DNA of 64,000 bases from Nigrospora sphaerica (lineage: Eukaryota; Ascomycota; Sordariomycetes; Amphisphaeriales; Apiosporaceae). The position numbers were made by a program, and so were the translations under genes. Shown one piece after another: positions 1 through 10,681 of this stretch. The DNA is taken from the NCBI GenBank assembly GCA_018287875.1, contig JAGVVL010000017.1:3038001-3102000 (forward strand), given 5' to 3'. Numbering within the stretch: the first letter of the stretch is position 1; each line of letters opens with the position of its first letter. The notes below the pieces were generated by a model. It saw only the letters and a program-made list of their open reading frames with translations. It was not told the origin of the DNA and did no database searches.

Positions 1-693
1 GGGGACAACGTGTATCAGCTGGCGCGCCTCTCGACGATTATGAGCGGCTTCTCGTTGGCGGCATGGTCAGCGCCCAAATCCATGACAGGGTCACCTGTAC
101 TAAGCTACATGATGCATGTATCCATGGAGCTCTTTCGGGACTTTATCCCACCGCAGTGTACGCCACAGGAGTTTCCCACCCTGCACCTTGCGTACTGGCA
201 CTGCAGGCTGCTTGCGTATTTGTTCCAGGTGCACACCAAGCCAAGCGATCTGATGTGGGTGTGCAAAGAGTCGGCCGGCATCCTGTTGGACCACCCGTTG
301 CTGATCACACCCTTGACTCATCATTTCTTCTGCTTGACCACATTGGCGCTGTTGGAGCTCCGCAAAGTTGACTCGACATGCGACGAGGCAAACTTGTTCC
401 TCAAAGACCTACTCAACCGCAGCTCGGCGCCCTCGGCGTGGGACGCCGTCATCAGGGACCGGATCGCGGGGCATATAAAACCTTCCCCTGCACAGGGTTC
501 CGTGGAGGCCGCGGCAAGCCAGGGAACGCTGCAACACCTGGCCGACATTGCGACGGCCGCGGAGCTGAATGCTGCGGAAGCGGACAAGAACGCGGAACCC
601 GCCACGGCTCCCACTGTCGATGAGCACGGCAGTACCAGCATGGACGCGAAATCCCTGATCCTCAGTGGCTATCTGAACGTCATGGCCGAGTAG
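1..693 (+). CDS. Fungal-specific transcription factor, C-terminal part (5' end outside window)
   Basis: The frame is open from base 1 and ends with TAG at 691-693, so only about the last 230 residues are present. The first ATG inside the window is internal. The visible part is helical and rich in Trp, His and Leu. It contains runs such as YWHCRLLAYLF, then LLITPLTHHFFCLTTLALLEL, followed by a low-complexity Ala/Glu tail. This arrangement resembles the C-terminus of Zn2Cys6 regulators that carry the fungal-specific regulatory (middle homology) domain. The DNA-binding domain would lie upstream and cannot be checked, so the target pathway is unknown. The next gene (7127-8828) faces it from the other strand 6.4 kb away. 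The family call rests on the overall look of the C-terminal region, not on a diagnostic motif. Confidence 0.7.
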   Translation, partial: GDNVYQLARLSTIMSGFSLAAWSAPKSMTGSPVLSYMMHVSMELFRDFIPPQCTPQEFPTLHLAYWHCRLLAYLFQVHTKPSDLMWVCKESAGILLDHPLLITPLTHHFFCLTTLALLELRKVDSTCDEANLFLKDLLNRSSAPSAWDAVIRDRIAGHIKPSPAQGSVEAAASQGTLQHLADIATAAELNAAEADKNAEPATAPTVDEHGSTSMDAKSLILSGYLNVMAE

Positions 694-3470
694 CGTCCAG
701 CACGACAGGACGGCTCTGTGGTCGTACCCCCCCGGTCCCATATTGGCTGCCGTTATTTGCCACTTCGCAAGCCATTCAGGCGACAACACCGCACCTCGGA
801 CGAGGCGAATCGCGTCGCTCTTGCTGGGCTGCACGATCTGATAATGATGGCCCAAAAGGGCCCGATTGATCGGTGGCCCGGCAAGGTTTCAATCCAGAAT
901 GAAATGGGAATAAGAAGTAACGGTGATGGCAGCTGTGAGTCAGAGCGTGACCGCATGGCGGCCGCCGATGGGCCCGAGTCAGATTTATCGGTTGGCCGCC
1001 TAGAAAAGAGCGCGTGTGTACGAATAGGGCGGCCAGCAAGTGGTAACTGTTGCATCGCAGCGGAAAACAGAAAATGAAGGCATTGTCAGTTGCACTGGCC
1101 CTGGGACCCAGTATGTAGAATAGTGTATAGTTACAAGCACAAAATCAACTCCCTTGAATGGCGATCAGTTTTTCTGCTGCGGAGCCGGCCCGGTGATTAG
1201 ATGTCAATCTGTTTGCTTTGCCTGCCGGCAAGTTGATTGGCGACGTTGTCGTTTGTTGTTGGGGGGAAGGGGGTTTCTGTTTCTTGTACAGAGTACGCGC
1301 TTTCTTTCCCCGATTTCCAGCTAGTGGTGGACGCCCGCAATGCGTGTCCCAGCAAGCCCAATGGGCCGGTCGCTAGTCGAATCATGTGTCGGCCGAAATC
1401 CCGAAAAGGCAAGTCGATGGCAGCAGGTTTAGGTACCTGCTTGCCGGAACTAGCCAGCGGGCAGGACAACGGGGGGTTCCCCTGAACCCGAGGGGTGCCT
1501 TTGGCAGAGCAAAAGGTCGATTGGACTTTGGTCTCGGGGCACCATGCCCATGAACACCTACTGAGTAGGTAGTGGCTTTATATCTACTCTTGTTTCGGGT
1601 GCGTGCGTACTCATTCCTTGTCCAGCGTGTGGGGGGATTCGGCGGGCCACGTGCCCCCAAGGTAAGAAAGATACCGAGAATGGGTGAAATAGAAGGAGGG
1701 AGAGAGAGGGTGAGGGAGAGCGCCTGGAATTACGTAATTTCTCCTGTTACATACTTCCTTCCCATGGGTAGTAGGTGCGAAAAACCGTCTCCTCCTCCCC
1801 TATATCGTGATCGAGACTAGTAAAACTTCGTTAGGTAATAAACGACCCAAGATCCACCAACCCCCATCTCTTTCCCCAGCCGTGGGCGATGGCGAAACGG
1901 GGGAAACACCCAGGAATCGGGACCGGCCGGCCGGGGCGGGGAGGGGCACTGAGGGTGGAGGGTCTCCCAATTCTATTCCCCGGGGAAGGGAGAATGAAGA
2001 AGAGGGAACCACGACTGCCCCGTCCCCGACCGAACCCCAGTGTTTCTGTGCGCGCGCGCGGGTGTGGTGGTAGGGGAGGGGAATGGGCCGGCCCGGGGAT
2101 GGGGCGCGCGTAAAAGCGCAAAAAACAAAATCCAAAAAGCGCCCTAACGCGACGCGGGAAATTATCGTGCCATCGGCCGGTGGTCTGATGGCGAATGGGG
2201 GACGGACGGGGACACGGCCCAACACGCTGGTCTGGATTTTTTTTTCCCCCTTCTGGCTCCTCCGGTTATCCCGTTTCTTTTCATTTTTTATGTTATTGCC
2301 GTTCTTTTCCTCTGCCCGGCTTGGGCGCGGGGGGCAGAGAGAAGAAAAGGGAAGAAGAAGAAAAATAAAAACCGCGGAGGAATAGTCGGGCCATCCGGTG
2401 TACGGAGATGGCAGACGGACGGGAAGTAAGAAAATGCCTCAGGGGACCGTGTCATTCCGCGAGGCCTTTTTTCCCCTACCTTGGATTATTCTGCCTCCGG
2501 TTTTTTATTATGAGTCCTTTTTTCCTTCTTTCTCTCCCTCTTCCTCATTCTTGGCCGAGCGGGAGGGTTCGAGGGCATCCTTTGTCAATCACCTTGATGG
2601 GGAGTTGGTAGGACACATAAAGAGGAGAAGCAAGGATCGGACCGAGGGATGGGCCGGATTCTTTTTTCATTATCCTCTATTTCTCCTTTGAGGAACGGCG
2701 CGTCCTTCCCCTTTCCCCAGCCCGGTCTCCGGATCTTCTTCCTCCCTCGCGGGGAAGGAAACCCCCAGGTGGGAAAACGCATGTCCGCGACTTCGGCAAC
2801 GTGGAAAGAAGACGGATGCAGCCCCGGCGGCGACGACCTTATGATGGAAGCAACCGGCTGAAATCAACTCGACTCATCTCACCTACCCCTCGGTTACGTG
2901 CTCGGCTGGAGCGTGCGGCGATATTCTCTTTCTTCAGGCCATCGACTTCACGGTTCCGCCTCCAAATTGGGGATTGGGCAAGTTGGAGGTTTGGCTGCCG
3001 TCGGTTTGCTCGGCTCAGGCCGGTTGGCGCAGACTGCGGCTAGCCTAACGCAGCCCTGCCCCCCAAACCCCAAACCGGCCCGGGAATCCTGACCTGGATC
3101 ACTGCAGGTACGGGTAAACCAAAAAAGACCTACGCCAAGACTTACTTTTCTCTCCCATCGCCCAGTCCAGCACCCTATCCTGCACCAGGGACCGACCAGC
3201 CCGTTTCGATTATTCGCCGCGGTCCGAACAACAACGGTACGGAAGACGAAGAAGCGGGGGAGGAAAACGGCCAGCAACCCCGTCCGCCCTGTCCCCGGTG
3301 CCGCATCGTCTTTCTCTTTGGGGAGGGGGGAATCGTACCTCGAGCTCCCAAGCCTTTCTACCCACACGATTCACGCGAGCGAACCCCCCACGGGTGGCTA
3401 CTCATCCGGCATCCCGTCGACCGTGAAAACGAAAGAAGAAACTCATCCCCGGCCGACCCGACGTCCGGCC

Positions 3471-3496
3471 GACCCGACCGACCGACCGACCGAGCG
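3471..3496. repeat. (CGAC)n tetranucleotide microsatellite
   Basis: Consecutive CGAC/ACCG units interrupt a GC-rich spacer. No coding frame uses them. Confidence 0.7.
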
Positions 3497-4297
3497 AAGC
3501 CGACCCGACGGGGCGACCGAACCGGAAAAGAAAAACGCGACGGACTTGCTTTTTCCCGCCGTAGCTCCTCCTCCTCCCCGCGGAGTTTCCCAAAGCTAGC
3601 AATGGCGTTCGTTACCCCGTCCCGCCGCCATCATGTCGCCGCTTGCCCCGCCGCCTCTGCGCCAAACAGGTACGAACCACCAAGTCAGCCCCAATCCAGT
3701 TATGGATTCGATAGGCAGTCTTCGAACCCGGAAAATCGACGACCACGCCATCTCGACCCTGTTTTTTGTTTCTTATCGCTTCAATATGCTAAGCCACCCC
3801 AACCCGACGCCCCCGCGAACGACGTCACCGGGAGACCCCTCCATTCGTTCTCCCCGCCCCACCGAAAAAAAAGCTTCCAAAGCATGGAATGGCCTGAAAG
3901 CCAAGATGAAAAAAAAAAACACATTCCACCCGGCGAATCGGAAAACAAGAAAAATCCCAAACCCAAAGAGAGGCTAGAATAAAGTTCAGCACAAACGTGG
4001 ACGATGGCATCACCAGCCCCGCGATGGGGAAAGGGTTGACTTGGTGGTGGGAGGGTCCCTCCCTCCCTGGGCTGCCTAGAGCCCTATCGGTATTGTTTTA
4101 CTCCTTGTTATTGTTGTCGTTGTTCTTTTTGCGCATGCTTGCTTGCTTGTGGTGGATAAGGTAGGTTGGGAATGGGTCCCCTTTCTGGTTTCTCATCCCC
4201 TGCCATTGCAAAAGGTAGGGTTATTCACGACGACATTTACGATGACTACGACGACAACGATTACGACGATAACGGCCGGCTCTTTGTTTTCTCCTTG

Positions 4298-4311
4298 TAT
4301 ATATATATATA
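4298..4311. repeat. (TA)7 dinucleotide run
   Basis: Fourteen alternating T/A bases lie directly after an ACG-rich trinucleotide stretch (4229-4275), in otherwise GC-rich noncoding DNA. Confidence 0.8.
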
Positions 4312-4741
4312 GTAGCAATCGTCGGCGCACGGTTTGCTTCATTAGTATACGAAACACCACACGGACGGCCCGGTCGTTTGCATGGATGGGTAAGTATCCA
4401 GTTTATCGGGTGTCCCGACCCGAAGGGGGGGATCCAGTCGTTGCACAAAAGTACCATCGTAACGTGCCTGATGGGTAAAGTTAGCACCTATAGCTTCCAT
4501 GCTTTTCCCCCCTTCCCCCGCCTTCCTACCCAGACGGACGGTTCTGCCGTCATCGTGGCGCACACCCGACCATGGCACACGCAAAAAATGACGGGAAGCA
4601 AAAAGAAAACCAAAACCAAGCGCAAATGCAACGTACAAATCTACACCCGTTTCGGTTTAGAAGTCCTTTCCGGAGAAGGGGAAAGGGGGAAAAAAAGAAA
4701 CGACGGGGGTTAACTACTTTGTCAGGTGCTTAACGTCTATT

Positions 4742-4757
4742 CCCCCCCCCCCCCCCC
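4742..4757. repeat. C16 homopolymer
   Basis: Sixteen consecutive C bases. On the complementary strand this is a G16 run with quadruplex potential. The length may be uncertain because homopolymers are error-prone in sequencing. Confidence 0.85.
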
Positions 4758-6355
4758 ATCGAGGCCCCACCTTCCCATTGCGCAGACCGACGCCGAACGC
4801 CGCCCGACCTCCGTACGAACCGCCAGGACCCCAAACTGGATCCCGCGCCGCCGACCAGGCAACGCCTGGGCGCAATCCAGCAACCCCCCAATAGAACAGG
4901 AACTTGCCGTCGAATTCGTATGTATGGGACGTATGACAGTATCCCAGTCGCCCCCTGCCCCCTTGTGATATGTTTCGTGTGTGTCTGTTTGCGTCCCCCA
5001 TCTTTTACCTCGTCCCGCTTACGCACTTTGCGCGCCTCGTTTTTTGATATTTTTCCTCTTTGTGGTGGCAGGTCGACCCTATCATGCCGAGACAGTCCCC
5101 CCACAAGGAACCACCTTGCTACGCCCTCGGGGTAATAGGTAACAGATGGGGGGGAAGAGAGAGACTAAAAAGGCCAAAGGGGAGGGAAGACGACAAGGAG
5201 ACAGATCCATGCCCAGCTGGCCGATCCGACCGACGCCCACGCCCCTCTCCCAAAAACCGTGCCGCAAGCCCCACCGTCCAGGATAGGCTGACAGACGGGT
5301 GGCATTGCAAGGGCCCCCCCTCTTGTCTCCCTGATCCACCACCACCAACGGCCACCTGAGCGCCCGGAGAATATGCCGACTGTGTAATGTACACACTCTC
5401 TCCCTCTCTCCGTGTGTGTATGTGATCTACGACAGCCCTACCCAGCTTGCCGAGTCTAGTTGACCCTTTCCCATCGGCTGCAGCCGCCTTACACGGACAA
5501 AGGGAATCGGCTCGGCTGCTTCTGCTAAGTCGTGCCTGCGTGCCGAGGGCCAGGGTTGTCTGTACGTATTCGCCGTGTGGCCCCTGCTGCTGGTCCACGC
5601 TGCTTCCTGGTCGGTGCGGGTGCAGATGGGGGAGGTACAGGGGCCGACCGTAGTTGTACCTCAGTACTGTGTAGAAGGGGTGGGGAGGCGGGGCTCGAGT
5701 GGCATGGAACCCTCGGGACGGGATACAACGAGAGATGGGGAAAACGGGCCAAGGTGCAGCGACGGAAAGAAAATTTTCTGTCTCCTCTCATCTATCATGT
5801 TGTTTCGATGGGCGGTGGTGACGGACAGGCTGTCGGAGGTCGAGGGGGCACGAGCACATGGCGCTCACGCGGGCGAAGCGGCTGTGGACCGCATCTGAAA
5901 GGCGCCATTGGCCTGGGACCCGATGGGGATCGGCCTGAGCGGGTGGACTGACCTGGACCGGGGCCGCTTTTGGGACTGCAACCAGAACCGGGACCAGCTG
6001 GCGAGCTGCTCTCCCCCCCATTCCATCCATGCGAACGGCACCGCGCCTGTCGGACTTTTTGTCCTACTCGCTTGGCTCTGCGAACCACTGCGGATCTATT
6101 GCCCACTCGGGACACTGATCGGACGCCAGCTCGGCCGAATACAGAGGTACAACCTGCTGCCACCCCAGCAGAGGCCGGCCTGTCAGAGTGCCCGGCCTGC
6201 CAACCTGTGCCCAGATGCCAAGCTGGCACCGTGCATGTCGTCATCCTGAGCGCCGCCGCTTGCACGCGCGCGACTCTCCGTGAGAAACCCTGCCCTCCCA
6301 CTGTTTCCTGCCGAGCCCTGCGCCCGTCATGCCTTGCCAGGGTATTGTATTCCCT

Positions 6356-6373
6356 CCCCCCCCCCCCCCCCCC
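6356..6373. repeat. C18 homopolymer
   Basis: Eighteen consecutive C bases in the spacer, the longest homopolymer seen in the window. Another C16 run is at 29475-29490. Confidence 0.85.
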
Positions 6374-7126
6374 GTGGCCCCTCCGCGTCCCTTCCACCAA
6401 TAACGAGTGGTGCCAGACGCCCGCCAGTTAGCAGGGTCAAGCAAGGCAAGGTAGAGAGAATGTGTGAGAAAAAGAGACGGAGAGGTAAGTGGTGCCGAGG
6501 ACAGGTACGCCATGTGCGCTTCCTGCGTCGTATTCTTTCTTGTCTCCCCACGGGGGGAGAGGACCTGGGCTAGTCGTGAGCCGCGCGCGGCTCCCCAGGG
6601 GATAACGCGAAGCGTAAAACAAATGCACCACCGCCGGCCATGACACCACGCGGGTGCCTGCCGGGATCCGACGACGCCGTAAACGAGTCTAATGTCTAAT
6701 GTGTGCAGCGCGAAGCGAGCCCCGTCTGTCTAAGCAGCTCCCAAGAGATATGTACGGCGCCGCTCTGTAAACAATGCGAATGGGGGGGCCCGAAAAAAAA
6801 GATTCCCCCAAGAGGGTGTAGGTTCCCCCTTTCCCCAGCCCAACGCCCCTCCCCCGTATTCTTTCTCGCCCGTCCCATCTCGACGTGGTAATCCTGTACT
6901 CTTAATTCCTCCGAGAGGCCTGCGCCCGCCGCCATCGCCATCATCGTCGAGACGGTCCAGATAACAAGGGAAAACCCCCTGGAAACAGAAAAACCCGCAA
7001 AGAGGATATATGTAATGCAAGTGAATGCCTGGGCATAAGCGTCATTGGTATCATGAGCACAACAATAACCAGTGCGCGCGCGCTGTCAATGTAATTTTGG
7101 GGCGAACGACGGATCCGCCGCCCGTG

Positions 7127-8828
7127 TTATGATGCGTCCCAGAATGCCGTGGCCACGGGATCCGGTGATTCGGTGAGTCCGTCGGCGAAGCTGTTCATCG
7201 GCCAGTACGGGTCCTCCTCAAACGTGGGCAGGCCCTGGCCCGGGTCGTCCAGAGGCCCGATGTTGGGCAGGAACTTATTGGCCGCACCAGCTCCTTTGAA
7301 CTGGTCGAAGTCGAGAGCGTCGCCGCTGCTGCCCGTAAGCAGAGCACCCTGGCTGTGCGACATGTCGAGGTAGTTGGTGGCGGCGCTCTGCCGAAAGCCC
7401 TCCATCTGAGCTTCGCTGAAGGCTGGAATGTAGTCCTCCGTCTCCGAGACGTCGCCCGAGTTCGACGTCAGCGTCGGCTCCGTGGACCCAAGATCGAAGC
7501 CGGCAAACGACGCCGTCTGGTCGTAGCTCGACGGCGCAAAGCCATCGCTGCCGAGGTGCTCCAGTCCATCGTACTGGCCCCAGTCGACCGATACGACACT
7601 CAGCCCTGCACTGTACAGGGGCGCATCAGCGCTGGGCATGCCGTCAAACATGTCGAAAGAATTCGGGTACTCGCGCGAGATGTTGGTGAGGTCCAGTGGC
7701 GGCAGGTTGCCAGTTAGTTGCTGGAACGAGGCGCCGCTGCCGAGTGAGGGGGAGGTCTGCTCCGACTTGGCTGCGTCCTTGGCGCGGGCCTTGGTGGCCG
7801 TCTTGCCGTGGAGCAGGGTGTCCATGGAGCGGTTCGCATTGCCGCCGATACTGCCGCTGCTGCTGTTGCTGTGCATCGAATGGCCACGGCTCAGCGAGTA
7901 GGGGCCGCACTCGCGCGAGGCTTTGTTATGCCTGTGCGTGGGTTTGTGGTGGCCCTGCTCGTCGAAACTAAGGACGGGCTCCGAGTGGGCCGTGTCGGCA
8001 CGCCGGCGTCGGGCACTTGAGCTCTTGAGCTTCACCGGGTGGCATTCGCCGTCCGACTCGGACTCCAACACCGTGTCCAGCGTCGGCTCCTTTTTATGCG
8101 AGCAGGTGCAACGACCGCCGTGGTTGCAACAGCAGCTCTCCTTGTGGCCGTCAAGCGTCTGCTGCAGGTGCTGGCACTTGTGCGTCTTCTCGCCGCAATC
8201 GCACTTGACGTGCGACGCCCGCGACTTGCGCATAGAGCGGCAGTGCTGGCATTGCGAGACGGGCCGGCCCTTCTTGTTGATGTGCTGCAGAGGTCGGTCT
8301 GTTCGGCCACAACGAAAGCAACGTTAGCAGAGCCCCGAACAGAACACCCAGTGCAGGCACAGATACATCGTGCATCTAAGCAAGGGAGAGGGCTGTGGGT
8401 GCGGTGCCACGGGCCATCGCGGGGAGACGTTGATCGAGCACATATTCCAGAGCCGAGCAGTGTAGCGCACGAGAGATGGGGGGCAGCTGCCAATGATGCG
8501 TTGAGTGCGCAAGGAATTGTGCAACCCCGCGGCGGCCAGTCTTGGGCGTTGGCGGGCAGCATGTCGGAGCAACAAATGGCACGCAGAGCTCATGGCGCTA
8601 TGATGGACAACTGGAGGGAGCGTGCGAAGGGTGTAGGGGAGGGTTGTGTGTGTATGTGTATGGGCGGTGGGCGAGCTAAGGGGACGAGGCATCGAGAGTG
8701 CATAGGAGGGAGAGAGTGCAAATGCAGTGCGGTGCAGCGCAGTGAAACTTACCAGCGTGTTGGCAATTGCTGACACGGTGACCTCGCACACAGGCCTCGC
8801 AGGCCCATTTCTCGCCGTCAATCAGCAT
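7127..8828 (-). CDS. grisea: Copper-fist transcription factor (GRISEA-type)
   Basis: Predicted CDS is complement(join(7127..8298,8753..8828)), 415 aa. Exon 1 (ATG at 8828) encodes the start of a copper fist: MLIDGEKWACEACVRGHR with zinc ligands Cys10, Cys13, Cys22 and His24. A 454-nt intron with a GTAAGT donor follows residue 25. Exon 2 continues with the K/R-GRP minor-groove motif (residues 34-38) and a Cys-rich regulatory cluster (CQHC, CDCGEK, SCCCNHGGRCTC, about residues 42-83), where Cu(I) is expected to bind. The remaining 330 residues are Ser/Asp-rich and low in Cys, consistent with an activation region. Family knowledge: GRISEA of Podospora and related Mac1/Ace1/Amt1 factors activate copper-uptake or copper-detoxification genes; the motif order here is closest to GRISEA. 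It lacks the C-terminal Cys repeats of yeast Mac1. The domain call is secure; orthology to GRISEA specifically is inferred. Confidence 0.93.
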
Positions 8829-10651
8829 CCTTGAGGGGTGGAAAGTGGTTTGAGCAATGGTCTTCTCGAGCGGTAGTCGCAGAAAGCGGCGGCGACGGCG
8901 GCGGCGAAGCGAAGTAGGTAGTCGGTGGAAAAAGGCGACTGGTGATGACTGGCCAGCAACCGGGTGCAGGAAAGCCCCAGGTTAGGTAAGTTTTTGAGGA
9001 GGGGGCTTAATGACCACGGGCGACGAGTGGGCAGCGGGCGCACGCATGCACGCACGCGCGAGACGCACACCGACAAAGTGCTGCTCTGCTGCGTTGTTGT
9101 GCGTTGCTTTGCTGCTCGCGGTTGCTGCTGCGACTACTGGTGCGGCCGTCGGGTTGGGAAGATGCGACGAGAAGAAGCGAGGAAGGGAGACGGGCAGGCG
9201 GGCAGGCGGACAGGCAGGCAAGGCGGCCGGGGCTGGCAATAGCAGACTGACTGGCTGGGAACCCGGGACCTGGTAGGGATGGTATTGTATGTATGTGGTG
9301 AGGAAAAGTAGGTCTGGCGGCGGCTGCCCTTGACTGATACGCCGGTCGTGTCGCAGGCTGATGAGGGTCAAGGTGGTCGGTCGGCTGGGGCACCCGGGGG
9401 GGGGGTTGTAGTGGGTGGGCAAGCAACCGCGAACTGCGAACTGCGCCGAGGCAAGAGGGGATCAAAGGGCCGAGTACCCAGTTCTGCCAGAAAGATGGTG
9501 CCCCGGGGGGGGGGGTGTGGGTGTCGGCCGAGACGAGACACCAAGCTGAGGTCAGAAGCAGGCGGTGCAGGTCCAAGTGTCCAAGGCGACGAGGAAGGCA
9601 GGGCGGGTTTGAGCAAGGGCAGCACGGGGAGAGGCACGGCGTATATGGTTCGCCCGAGTTCTGGAAGGAGGAATCAAGAAGAGGTAGGTAGCCCCAACGA
9701 CACCGGCATTTCTTGCAAGAGAGGAAGAGCGCAGGAGGGGAGAAAGGGCGAGAAGATGAATAAAAAAAAAAAAACAGAGTCAAGTCAGGCAATACTTTCT
9801 CTCCCCCCCCTCACTCTCTGTCTCTCTGTCTCCCTCCCAGCAGCGGCAACACCAGTGACAACGAGGGCCAAGCAGCAGGCCCCCGGTCAAGGAACGGACC
9901 TGCGTAGAGTGGGAATTTCGAACTGGTGCCGCGAGAGCTTCAGCCCTGACTGGCACCGACTGCAACGACGGCGAGATGGACAAGGTCCCCAGTGTAATCC
10001 CGCGCAGCCAACTTTGGTAAAGTGACCTGCTCCAGCAGGAAGAGGTAACGCGGGTACTTCCCTGTACTTGGGCGAGACGGGGGCCCGTCTGTCAGCCCCG
10101 GCGAGGAGGGTTGGGTGGGGATGGGCTTAAAGGTTCAGTCAATCGCTTCTTGTGGGCGTGTCTCGCTGTACCTCCGCTTTGGGACACGGTGACGGCCGGG
10201 GCAGCGTCGAGGGTCCAACCCGGATCTGTAGATGATGAAGCAGCACCGAATGCCTCTTTGTCTGCCCCTCCCTGCCCCATCGATACAGGACTTGGGTTTC
10301 CCTTATTAACTAGCCGGGATGCGACGGGACGGGGGTAAGCGTGCGAGACGAAAGGTCAAGCGCGAGTGAGAAGGCTTCCTCAAAGTGCAGCCGTCGGACC
10401 TGTCGGCCCAAAGAGTTTTGCTTCCGCCGCCGCAGGGCAGAAAATAGAATGGGTGTATGGGCAGCGAGCCAGATGAGTGGTGCGGCTGGCGGTGGATGCG
10501 CGCGCCCTGAAGGGTGAAGTGCTGCCGCCGTCGCCGCCGCCGTCGCCATATGGGGGAGGTCAAGTCACCGAAATCCGGGCAGGTAGTGCCAGGTAGTGCC
10601 AGATAGGGCAGCTTCTAGCTTGGGAACGTATCGCTGGGATGCGCCGGCGCC

Positions 10652-10681
10652 GTAGCGGCAGCGGTAGCGGTAGCGGTAGCC
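10652..10681. repeat. (GGTAGC)n hexanucleotide repeat
   Basis: About five imperfect GGTAGC/GGCAGC units in noncoding DNA. Confidence 0.7.

Larger units (their letters stand above)
694..7126. other. Long convergent spacer without a recognisable gene
   Basis: This is 6.4 kb between the 3' ends of two facing genes. I read all frames and found only short or compositionally biased ORFs without domain-like sequence; the longest (1800-2225, minus) is an Arg/Pro/Gly-rich frame of GC-rich DNA. Visible content is a purine-rich stretch at 1676-1725, a (CGAC)n tract near 3471-3496, ACG-rich trinucleotides at 4229-4275, a TA run at 4298-4311, and C homopolymers at 4742-4757 and 6356-6373. A noncoding RNA or long 3' UTRs are possible but not shown. 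Confidence 0.6.
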
